From Mycoplasmatota bacterium (GTDB lineage Bacteria; Bacillota_I; Bacilli_A; Acholeplasmatales; Acholeplasmataceae), in the NCBI GenBank assembly GCA_018622495.1, contig CP076021.1, positions 1 through 64,000 on the forward strand: a stretch of 64,000 nucleotides of DNA, written 5' to 3'. The notes below the pieces were generated by a model, which did no database searches, was not told the origin of the DNA, and was given only the letters and a program-made list of their open reading frames with translations. Within the stretch, counting starts at the first letter, position 1; each line of letters opens with the position of its first letter. Below, one piece after another: positions 56,467 through 64,000 of this stretch. Position numbers and translations under genes: made by a program.

Positions 56467-57777
56467 TTATTTTTTCTTACTTCTATTTGATCGATAATTA
56501 TGATTACTATTCTTTTTATTTGTATTCTTACTATATTGTTTATTAGACATTCTCTTATTCTTACCAAATTGATTTGATTTTCCTCTTTGAGAACCTTTAC
56601 CTTTTAATTGTTTTACTTCATTCTTTGTTTGACCAAAACGTATTTCAATATGAAAAGGTTGTTTAGAAACTAAAGGAATCATCATCTTATTATGTTTATG
56701 AATGGCTTGTAATAAATGTGCTTCTTCTTGAGAACAAAAAGATAATGCAATGCCGCTTTGTCCTGCTCTACCAGTTCTACCTATTCTATGAACATAAGTT
56801 TCTGGTGTTTCTGGTAAATCATAATTAACAACATGTGTTAAATCATCTACATCAATACCACGTGCCGCGATATCAGTTGCAACCAATACTCTTAATTTAT
56901 TATTCTTAAAGTTTTGTAAAGCTTTAGTTCTTTGATTTTGAGATTTATTCCCATGGATAGCATCAGCTTTAACACCATATGCTAATAATGCTTTAACAAG
57001 ACGATTAGCACCATTTTTAGTTCTTGTGAAAACTAAAACTCTTCGCATAAATGGATTAACAAGTAAATCAATTAATAAATCAACTTTTTTACTTTTAGCA
57101 ACATAATAAACTGATTGATCAATTTTATCAATCATTGCTTCTCGTGGTGTGATCTCAATTCTCTTAGGATCATTTAACAATTCATGAGCAAGTGTTAAAA
57201 TTTCATTTGGCATCGTTGCTGAAAACAGCATCGTTTGTCTTTCTTTTTTAATATATGATACGATTTTTCTCACATCACGAATAAATCCCATGTCAAGCAT
57301 GCGATCCGCTTCATCTAAGACAAAATATTCTACATGATTTAATTTCACAATCCCTTGATTAACTAAGTCAAGTAGTCTACCTGGCGTAGCCACTAAGATG
57401 TCAAGTCCTCTTCTAACAGAGAGTTCTTGTTTATGTTGGCTAACACCACCATAAACAACATCTGTTTTAAGATCCATGCCATGGCTATATAATCTAAAAC
57501 TATCTTTAATTTGTTCTGCAAGCTCTCTTGTAGGTGCAAGCACCAACGTTCTTATAATTCTTGGTTTAACAAGACTTGGATTTCCATATAATCCTTGAAT
57601 GATGGGTATCGCAAATGATGCAGTTTTACCTGTACCCGTTTGTGCACTTGCTAATACATCATGTTTTTCCAGTAAAACTGGAATAGACATTTCTTGAATA
57701 GGCGTCGGTGTTTCATAACCTTGTCTCTCAAGTGCCTTTAATATAGGGTCAATAATCCCTAGTGATTTAAAATTCAT
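56467..57777 (-). CDS. DEAD-box RNA helicase, RhlE-like
   Basis: 436 residues. Q motif TPIQEMSIP, AQTGTGKT, PTRELAEQ, DEADRMLDMGF, SAT, and VHRIGRTGRAG all present. Short basic tail (RSKKK, NKRMSNKQYSKNTNKKNSNH) but no DbpA domain, unlike the helicase at 50313. Likely ribosome biogenesis or cold adaptation. Confidence 0.94.
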   Translation of the reverse strand: MNFKSLGIIDPILKALERQGYETPTPIQEMSIPVLLEKHDVLASAQTGTGKTASFAIPIIQGLYGNPSLVKPRIIRTLVLAPTRELAEQIKDSFRLYSHGMDLKTDVVYGGVSQHKQELSVRRGLDILVATPGRLLDLVNQGIVKLNHVEYFVLDEADRMLDMGFIRDVRKIVSYIKKERQTMLFSATMPNEILTLAHELLNDPKRIEITPREAMIDKIDQSVYYVAKSKKVDLLIDLLVNPFMRRVLVFTRTKNGANRLVKALLAYGVKADAIHGNKSQNQRTKALQNFKNNKLRVLVATDIAARGIDVDDLTHVVNYDLPETPETYVHRIGRTGRAGQSGIALSFCSQEEAHLLQAIHKHNKMMIPLVSKQPFHIEIRFGQTKNEVKQLKGKGSQRGKSNQFGKNKRMSNKQYSKNTNKKNSNHNYRSNRSKKK

Positions 57778-57825
57778 TGTTTCTCCTTATGTTTTTCTTA
57801 TTTTATGAATGAAAAAGTCCGAACA

Positions 57826-57861
57826 AAAAGCGTTCTCTAAATCTAGCTAGACAACGCTTTT
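57826..57861 (-). terminator. Terminator of degV
   Basis: 9-bp stem AAAAGCGTT/AACGCTTTT with an 18-nt loop, about 115 bp after the degV stop. Nothing else is seen in 57862-57975. Confidence 0.6.
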
Positions 57862-57975
57862 AACAATTTAATGTTTATCTACATTATGCAACTACAACTT
57901 CTCACCTTTACATTCATTCATAAGAAGCACGTATATATTACCACAAACATATAAGTTAAACAAGATATGTATATC

Positions 57976-58833
57976 TTATGTGCTTGGAAGAATTCTTCTT
58001 GCGACATATGAGAACATCTCAGGTCCTGTATGAATACCAAGCACAGGTGTTAATGGTGATAATGTTAACTTTCGAATGTTAAAATCTTTTTTAAGTTTAT
58101 TTGCAAGTTCAATCGCTTTTTCTTTACCTACACCATAATGAACCGTTAAGTCAATAAGATCTTTATGAAACTTTTCAACAAACAAATCTTTCATCGCGAT
58201 TAATGCACGATTAAGTCCAAATCCTTTATGAAGTGTCACATATTTACCTTCGTCATCGACAGTAATTACTGGTTTCACATGTAAGATATTACCAATCGTA
58301 CCTTCAACTTTACCAATACGTCCACCTTTACGTAAATACTTTAATGTATTAATCGTATAAATAGCTAAGCTATCTTCAAAGCGTAATTTCATTAATTTAG
58401 GTAAGATATCTTTAGGAGCCATTTGTGCTTCAACAAGTTCAAGTGCATATTCAACAATATAACCAAGACCACCACCAAGCGTTAATGTATCATAATGTGT
58501 AATATTTAAACCTTTAACATCTTGAAAAGCTAATCTAAAAGCATTATATGTTCCACTTAATCCAGATGATAAATTCAGCGCTAATATATCTGTGTAACCT
58601 TCACTTTTAATCTTTTCAAGAACGACTCTTAAATCATCAATGTTTGGTAGACTAGTTGACATATTATGATCATCAATCATTTCATATGCTTTTTCAGCAC
58701 TTAACTCAACTTGATCGCGATAATTCACACCATCAATAACGATCATTAATGGTACGACAAATAAATTATGATGTTTTTCTATAAATTCAGGCAATAAATT
58801 AGCTGCTGAATCTGTAATAATAGCTGTTTTCAT
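57976..58833 (-). CDS. DegV family fatty-acid-binding protein
   Basis: 285 residues. N-terminus TAIITDSAANLLPEF (the DegV TDS motif), LNLSSGLSGTYNAFRLA, YDTLTLGGGLGYIVEYA and RKGGRIGKVEG are diagnostic. Homologues (FakB) present fatty acids to FakA kinase for lipid synthesis from exogenous acids. 58834-58996 holds no gene. Confidence 0.93.
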   Translation of the reverse strand: MKTAIITDSAANLLPEFIEKHHNLFVVPLMIVIDGVNYRDQVELSAEKAYEMIDDHNMSTSLPNIDDLRVVLEKIKSEGYTDILALNLSSGLSGTYNAFRLAFQDVKGLNITHYDTLTLGGGLGYIVEYALELVEAQMAPKDILPKLMKLRFEDSLAIYTINTLKYLRKGGRIGKVEGTIGNILHVKPVITVDDEGKYVTLHKGFGLNRALIAMKDLFVEKFHKDLIDLTVHYGVGKEKAIELANKLKKDFNIRKLTLSPLTPVLGIHTGPEMFSYVARRILPST

Positions 58834-58996
58834 AGTAACTCCCTCTTATTTCTATTTCTTTAAGATGCTTAACATTATCATATATGATGAGATTAATCAA
58901 AAGATATATATTAAAACCATCTTATATACAAATTTGTTACATTATATTTATAATTTGTGCAACTCTTTGCATATGATGATTTCTTCCTATTGATAA

Positions 58997-59698
58997 TTAC
59001 CCCCAGTTAATTTCACTAGGTTTTTTAATATCATTATTATTTTCATCCTTAATAATTTGACCATCATTTATATGAATAATTCGATCAGCAATCACGCCCA
59101 AGTCTTCATTTTGCGTAGTGATGATACATGTCATTTGATAAGCTCTTGTTATTTTAACTAAAACATCTAAGACTTGAATCGTAACATTTTTATTAAATGA
59201 TCCAGTAGGATCATCACAAAATAAGTATTTAGGACGATTGATCACTTCTCTAGCAATAACAACTTTTTGTTGTTCACCGTTTGCTAGTTGAAATGGATAT
59301 TTATCAACAGCATGTGATAAAACGACATGTCCTAAAATTTCGTCTAAATCAATATACTTACTATCTATTTTTCTTTTCATTAATATATTGTTTTTAATAT
59401 TTGTTGATTCTAGTAATTTATAATGCTTATATAAAAACCCTATCTCTTTATCTCTAAAATTAATTAAATCTTGTTCACTCATGTTTGTGATCTCTTGATC
59501 ATCAATCTCAATATGGCCTTCGCTTACTTTCTCAAGGCCACTCAATAAACTTAGTAATGTGGATTTACCACTTCTCGCAGGTCCTATAATTGCAATAATG
59601 CCTCCATTATTAATTTCTAGATTAATATGGTCTAATGCATTTAATGCTATACCTGCAGTTACAAACACTTTACTGACATCTTTAATTTTAATTGACAT
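58997..59698 (-). CDS. LolD-like ABC ATPase with degenerate catalytic motifs
   Basis: 233 residues of the MacB/LolD type. Walker A GPARSGKST is usable, but the signature is LANGEQQKV (normally LSGGQQQRV), Walker B reads LFCDDPTGS, with Asp in place of the catalytic Glu, and the switch region is TTQNEDLG, with Gln in place of the H-loop His. Three motif changes together suggest weak or no hydrolysis. No permease gene is adjacent. Compare the canonical paralogue at 22678. Confidence 0.88.
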   Translation of the reverse strand: MSIKIKDVSKVFVTAGIALNALDHINLEINNGGIIAIIGPARSGKSTLLSLLSGLEKVSEGHIEIDDQEITNMSEQDLINFRDKEIGFLYKHYKLLESTNIKNNILMKRKIDSKYIDLDEILGHVVLSHAVDKYPFQLANGEQQKVVIAREVINRPKYLFCDDPTGSFNKNVTIQVLDVLVKITRAYQMTCIITTQNEDLGVIADRIIHINDGQIIKDENNNDIKKPSEINWG

Positions 59699-59786
59699 AT
59701 GGTCTCCCTTAATGCTTAATTATAAACATTAATTACTTTCTTACCTTCATTATACCGCATAAGTCAATATTCTATTAAAAACAAAG

Positions 59787-59817
59787 AAAGACAAACATGG
59801 AATTCATGTTTGTCTTT
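59787..59817 (-). terminator. Terminator of the nqr operon
   Basis: Perfect 13-bp stem AAAGACAAACATG/CATGTTTGTCTTT with a 5-nt loop and a T run on the minus strand, 5 bp beyond the nqrF stop. Confidence 0.88.
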
Positions 59818-59821
59818 TTCA

Positions 59822-60905
59822 TTAGAATTTATCAAATAATACATTTTCTTCTTTCATATCATGTTTTGATAAAACATTAATACAAGCATTAATCATCCCT
59901 GGAGATCCACATAAATAACCTTCCGCTTCTGATAAATCTTTAGTGTTTCTATCAACAACATCAGTAATCAATCCTACTTCACCTTGCCAATCATCTTCTT
60001 CTAAAGGTTCTGATAATGCAGGGATATATTCAAAGTTAGGATATTCTTTAGCAAGTTGTTCAAATTCTTCAGTATAATATAAATCTCTTTTAGATCTTGC
60101 CCCAAAGAAATATTTTACTTTTCTTGGCATACCTTCTGCTTTAAGTCTTGCAAGAATTGATCGAATAGGTGCTTTTCCTGAACCACCTGCGATACATATC
60201 ATATCTCTTTTCGAATCTTCTCTTAAGAAGAAATCACCATATGGACCAGTAATTGTTAATTTATCACCAATCTCTAATGCTTTATGTACAAATGTTGTTG
60301 CTTGACCATTTGGTACATATCTTATAAGTAATTCAATATCAGATTTGTTCTTTGGATCACTTGCAATTGAATATGCTCTAATAATTTCAATACCAGGCAC
60401 TTTTAATTGTACATATTGTCCTGGTTTAAAATCCATAGTTGCAGGATCTATTAAATGAAATCTTACTAATTTAATATCATAAGTTAAATCTTTAACTTCT
60501 GTAATTTCTGCTTTTAAATTCTTTTGCAGATAGAAGACCTTTAGGTAATACAATTTTCATATTGTCATAAACTTTTGTTTGACAAGATAAATGCACACCT
60601 TCTTTTTCTTCTTCTTTTGAAATAAATGCTTCTTCCGTAGGTTTTAAAGGAGAAATATCATCAATTAATCTCACCTTACAAAATCCACAAGTAGCTTTTC
60701 CACCACAAGCACTTGGTACAAATATCTTTTCTTCTGATAATGCATTTAATACTGTATCATTTCCTTGAAAAGGAATATCAGTATCATCATTAATATGAAT
60801 CGTTTTTTCTTTATCTCCACCCATAGCTTTTTCAACTAAAATAAGAACTCCTGAAATAATTAATAAGAAGCCTACTAATATACCTGGTAAAATTAACCAA
60901 TCCAT
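59822..60905 (-). pseudogene. nqrF: NqrF-type NADH-oxidising subunit, frameshifted
   Basis: Enters electrons from NADH through FAD and a 2Fe-2S centre. An N-terminal membrane segment (about 5-27), then the ferredoxin domain with CGGKATCGFC and LSCQ supplying the four cluster cysteines, FAD motif RAYSIASD, and NAD motif GGSGKAPIRSI. Frame breaks near 60525 at TTTAAAAGCAGAAAT: first part ends 60492, second open from about 60530. One extra A explains it. Joined length about 360, shorter than typical NqrF. The second ATG at 60905 has GGAGG 6 nt upstream. Confidence 0.88.
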
Positions 60906-60915
60906 CATATACCTC

Positions 60916-61488
60916 CTATACCAATCCAGTAAAGCCCATAAATGCTAGAGCTAAAATACCTAAAATGAAAAACACAATGGCTTTTCCTCGTAATCCAGCA
61001 GGTGGATTAGAAATCTTTTGCATCTTTTCACGAATACCTGCAATCAGAACAATCGCAAGTAACCAACCGACAGACGCACCAAATGCGAAGACACTTGTTT
61101 ACGCAAAATTATAATCGCGGTTCACAAAGAATAATGAAACAGCAAGCACAACACAGTTCACAGTAATTAACGGTAGATATATACCAAATGCATTATATAG
61201 TTTTGGTATAAATTTTTCGATTAATATTTCTAAAATTTGTACAGTTGCTGCAATTGTAATAATAAATACAATTAAACTTACATATTCTGTATTTGTTTTT
61301 AATAACAATTGATATATAGGCCAATTAATCATTGCAGTAATTGTAACAACTAAAACAACTGCAAGTCCCATACCTTTAGCATTTTTAACATTTGTAGATA
61401 TCGCAATTAAAGGACACATACCAAGGATAAATACTAATGCGATATTATTATTTAATATCGATGAAATAAATAATTCAAATAAGTTCAT
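60916..61488 (-). pseudogene. nqrE: NqrE/RnfA-type membrane subunit with an in-frame TAA
   Basis: Six-helix subunit of the sodium/proton-pumping core. LGMCPLIAIS, GIYLPLITVNCVVLAV and RDYNFA match NqrE. After YNFA, the codon that is Glu in NqrE is TAA (61099-61101); the frame then continues with [27 protein letters not shown] and [11 protein letters not shown] up to TAG at 60916, the normal C-terminus. Total 190 residues. If the TAA is real, helices 5 and 6 are lost. Confidence 0.9.
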
Positions 61489-61502
61489 AGTTTATATCCT
61501 CC

Positions 61503-62135
61503 TTATATTGCTTCTTCAAAATTCTTAGTCCATTGGCGTAATCCCCAAATAAACATACCAAGAATAAAGAAACCACCTGGTGCCATAGCCATGACAACCC
61601 AATTTGTCCAAGTATCTGGAACAACTTGCATATTTAAGAACGTACCAAACGCTAGTACTTCACGAATAGACGCTGTTAATAATAAAATGATTGTATAACC
61701 CATACCACTTGCAAACCCGTCTACAATAGAATATTTAACAGGATTCTTAGATGCAAATGCTTCTTGACGACCCATAACGATACAGTTCGTAATAATTAAA
61801 CCAACATATGCGCCAAGTGATTCTGCAATTGTTGGAAAATATGCTTCTAAGAATAATTGAACAATAATAACAAATGATGAAATAACAACCATATATGTAA
61901 TCATTCTTACTTTTGATGGAATGAAATTTCTCATCATAGAAATCATAAGTGATGATGCCATAATAACAAATGTAACACCAAGACCCATTGCTAATGCATT
62001 TTCAACTTTATTTGTTACAGCTAATGCTGAACAAATACCTAAGACTGCAATGGCAATCGGATTTTCCATAGAGATACCATTTTTTAAAATGTTATATGTT
62101 TTTGTATATTTTAAACGTATCCATTTTTTTGTCAT
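61503..62135 (-). CDS. nqrD: NqrD/RnfE-type membrane subunit
   Basis: 210 residues with six membrane segments. ENPIAIAVLGICSALAVTNKVENALAMGLGV, YVGLIITNCIVMGRQEAFASKNPV and GGFFILGMFIWGLRQW are family motifs; it pairs with NqrE in the membrane core. Overlaps nqrC by 4 bp. Confidence 0.95.
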   Translation of the reverse strand: MTKKWIRLKYTKTYNILKNGISMENPIAIAVLGICSALAVTNKVENALAMGLGVTFVIMASSLMISMMRNFIPSKVRMITYMVVISSFVIIVQLFLEAYFPTIAESLGAYVGLIITNCIVMGRQEAFASKNPVKYSIVDGFASGMGYTIILLLTASIREVLAFGTFLNMQVVPDTWTNWVVMAMAPGGFFILGMFIWGLRQWTKNFEEAI

Positions 62136-62743
62136 GATAAGTTACCTCCATAGCCTTGTTCATCCCAAACAACCATTGCATATGTATATGCTGAGTTAAG
62201 CATATCTTCAAATGCTTTTGATGTACGGGTTGCTCCAGTAATTGTGTCAACTTCATTATCAGCATTTTCACTGTCATCTTTATTAATTTCAAGCATTGGT
62301 GTCATTAAGATACCTTCAAATGTTTCTAAGTACTGAGCAGTTGCTACCACACCACCTAATCCAGGTGTTTCAGCTTGTTCTAATACAGCAACCTTTCTAA
62401 TAGTGACTAAATCAGATTCCAATGTTAAGACACCGTAAATAGTATCCCAAACACCACCACCACTATATTCAAAACTAATTGCACCTGAGATGCTATCTAC
62501 ATAAAATGTGATATCTCCATCAGTGCTCTCATATACAATAACATCAACGTCTTCTTCAAATATTTCATTAATGTTACTTGTTGTATAATCAATACCAAAC
62601 CCATCAAGCACTGCTGATCTTAATTTAATATCTGCATTTTGTGCAATGCGCTCTTCTGTTAATTTATAAGTGCCAAGCAATAGAACTGAAGTCACTGTGC
62701 CAAGGATTAGAATAAATAGCATAAGTTTAAGATTTTTACTCAC
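62132..62743 (-). CDS. nqrC: NqrC/RnfG-type FMN-binding subunit
   Basis: 203 residues with one N-terminal membrane segment (about 7-28) and an external FMN-binding domain. The attachment motif is TITGATRTS near residue 175; in the family, the Thr of (S/T)GAT-x-T carries covalent FMN through a phosphoester bond. Shorter than NqrC and close to RnfG in length. Confidence 0.93.
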   Translation of the reverse strand: MSKNLKLMLFILILGTVTSVLLLGTYKLTEERIAQNADIKLRSAVLDGFGIDYTTSNINEIFEEDVDVIVYESTDGDITFYVDSISGAISFEYSGGGVWDTIYGVLTLESDLVTIRKVAVLEQAETPGLGGVVATAQYLETFEGILMTPMLEINKDDSENADNEVDTITGATRTSKAFEDMLNSAYTYAMVVWDEQGYGGNLS

Positions 62744-63659
62744 TTAACTCACCTACTTCACTATTTTTTTCTCCAGAATCAAATAATGCGCCAACAACAT
62801 TCATTAATACAATTGCAAAGACTGTACCTTCAGGAAATGTTGCGAGATTTCTAATTAAAACAATAAGTAACCCTATACCTACACCATAAATCAATTTACC
62901 CAAAGGTTTTGCTGGTGCTGAAACAGGTTCTGTTGCAACAAAGAATGCAGCAAACAATACTGAGCCTGTAAATAATGAGTAATACGGATTAGCAAAAGTA
63001 TCAGGGAATACATAATAACCTAATAAAGTTAAAACGAATACTGTTGCAAGTAATCCAACAGGTATACGCCAATCAATAGCTTTTACTGCAATAAGTATCA
63101 CACCTAACGCTAGAATTCCTAATCTAAAAGTTTCACCAATAGATCCTGGTGTATTTCCAAATAACAACTCTGCCCAACTATACGTAAAAGCATTACCACT
63201 ATTAAGTAGTGATAAAGGTGTTTGTGTTCCTATGATACCTGTAACAGGATCTAGCCATGCTGTTGAAATAAAAGATGGAAAAGATATTGTTACAAATAAA
63301 ATACCTACAAGTGCTGGATTAAATACAGTTTTTCCTGCACCACCAAATATACTTTTACCAAAAAAGTAACCGAAAAATGAGCCTACACCAGCTATCCATA
63401 AAGGTACTGATGGTGGTAGTAATAATGTAAATACCAATGGTGTGATAAACCAATATTGATCAAATGGAAGTTTCCTTACTTTAGAAAATAATAGTTCAAC
63501 AAGACCAGCGATAACAATTGACACTAAAGCTACTAATAATACATACAATCCGAAGATGAATGTAGCAGCAACTAACAAAATACCAAGTGAGATGGAAAGA
63601 ATTATGAGATTTCTAGGTGTGCGCATATGTGTATAAGCGTTGGATTTATTCTCTGTCAT
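62736..63659 (-). CDS. nqrB: NqrB/RnfD-type membrane subunit
   Basis: About 307 residues, nine or so membrane segments. GGAGKTVFNPALVGILFV and ATEPVSAPAKPLGKLIYG are family signatures. The covalent-FMN site, normally SGATPL, is GTQTPLS (near residue 150), which keeps Thr-Pro-Leu. RnfD-like in length. ATG 63659 preferred over 63668. First gene of the operon; no nqrA or rnfC lies upstream. 63660-63828 holds no gene. Confidence 0.93.
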   Translation of the reverse strand: MTENKSNAYTHMRTPRNLIILSISLGILLVAATFIFGLYVLLVALVSIVIAGLVELLFSKVRKLPFDQYWFITPLVFTLLLPPSVPLWIAGVGSFFGYFFGKSIFGGAGKTVFNPALVGILFVTISFPSFISTAWLDPVTGIIGTQTPLSLLNSGNAFTYSWAELLFGNTPGSIGETFRLGILALGVILIAVKAIDWRIPVGLLATVFVLTLLGYYVFPDTFANPYYSLFTGSVLFAAFFVATEPVSAPAKPLGKLIYGVGIGLLIVLIRNLATFPEGTVFAIVLMNVVGALFDSGEKNSEVGELSE

Positions 63660-63828
63660 AAAAATCACCGTTTCCTTAATAAAATTTAATATATAATATA
63701 TTAATGATATTTTATCATGTGAAAACTGAAAACCCTACCAAAGTGTTTTATAGATTAAAAAATGTAATTTTCTAAACAAAATATAAATAAAAAAGCACAA
63801 ACAATTACGCCTTCTAATTTTAAATAGA

Positions 63829-64000
63829 TTAATATCCTAAAAATGGATCAAAGATTAATCTTGATTTTTTAATCCCTAAGTTTTTTAACTTTTTAGAAAT
63901 TGCATCTATAGATGCTTTATTACCACTAATATAATAATAAGCTGTATTTTTATATTGCATCGCTAATGCTGTATAAGCTTTTTCTGTTTCTTCTATCGTT
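63829..64000 (-). CDS. C-terminal end of a ferredoxin-NADP-reductase-like flavin oxidoreductase
   Basis: 57 residues in view: AYYYISGNKASIDAISKKLKNLGIKKSRLIFDPFLGY then TAA. The S-G-N/P-x-x-M/I-x-x-I-...-L-G-I-...-F-x-GY pattern is the NAD(P)-binding end of FNR-type oxidoreductases. The gene continues beyond the right edge. Separate from nqrB by 169 bp, so a different unit is possible. Confidence 0.6.
   Translation of the reverse strand, partial: TIEETEKAYTALAMQYKNTAYYYISGNKASIDAISKKLKNLGIKKSRLIFDPFLGY

Noticed and set aside
1-64000. Alternative genetic code (UGA as Trp, as in Mycoplasma, or TAA as sense)
   Set aside because: TGA and TAA both end many genes at exactly the family length. The only in-frame TGA in a recognised gene is inside an already truncated recombinase remnant, and the in-frame TAA codons are few and share a local context.

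Overview
The window comes from a low-GC, AT-rich bacterium that uses the standard code: TGA acts as a stop and Trp is encoded by TGG. There is no rRNA, tRNA or CRISPR array in it. The gene set suggests a free-living Mollicute or close relative of the Acholeplasma/Izemoplasma type, or another small-genome Firmicute. Clues are the anaerobic ribonucleotide reductase, a full Pho regulon, an Nqr/Rnf-type redox pump, many lipoproteins with signal-peptidase-II lipoboxes, Gram-positive Shine-Dalgarno sites and the PadR-DUF1700-DUF4097 and YerC families. This placement is inference; no phylogenetic marker is complete enough to fix it. Most genes run leftward (minus strand).

Layout. 0-2.3 kb: nrdD (runs off the left edge) and nrdI, with a promoter and a leader hairpin. 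2.3-10.3 kb: one phosphate locus, pstS-pstC-pstA-pstB-phoU-phoP-phoR, behind a PhoP-box-like direct repeat. Its PstS is a circularly permuted tandem duplication with an 864-bp unit. 10.4-14 kb: interrupted corA, an ABC-2 exporter and a methyltransferase. 14-16 kb (plus strand): yerC and an amino-acid ABC importer whose binding protein contains two in-frame TAA codons. 16-20 kb: a giant acidic FN3-type lipoprotein (frameshifted). 20-28.2 kb: a MacB/FtsX-type ABC transporter, an aldehyde dehydrogenase, a YdeI-like protein, a GGDEF-EAL protein and an alpha/alpha-toroid protein.

28.3-47.1 kb is a metal-resistance island built from at least two modules. They are bounded by three copies of the 3' end of an rRNA uracil methyltransferase gene (28.3, 40.0 and 47.1 kb). 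Remnants of large serine recombinases lie just inside the right end of each module. Module 1 handles copper: a two-component system, csoR, cueP, a CPH-type copper ATPase, lgt, copA, copZ and two CsoR-type operators. Module 2 carries merA, a cadA-type Zn/Cd/Pb ATPase and cadC with its operator. The intact methyltransferase gene follows at 47.1-48.2 kb.

48.3-59.7 kb is chromosomal: an aldo-keto reductase, two DEAD-box helicases, the padR-DUF1700-DUF4097 envelope-stress-type operon, a cupin, a DUF2804 protein, a repeat lipoprotein, degV and a degenerate ABC ATPase. 59.8-63.7 kb is an nqrB-C-D-E-F operon without nqrA, preceded by the end of a probable flavin oxidoreductase gene.

Nine otherwise well-conserved genes are interrupted: pstS, corA, the glnH-like gene, the FN3 lipoprotein, padR, the repeat lipoprotein, nqrF and nqrE by a frameshift or TAA, plus the recombinase remnants, which are genuinely decayed. 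Four of the five nonsense TAA codons sit in the context CG-TAA where a CA-GAA (Ala/Thr-Glu) is expected. This points to a systematic sequence artefact, perhaps linked to base modification, or to an unusual mutation signature.
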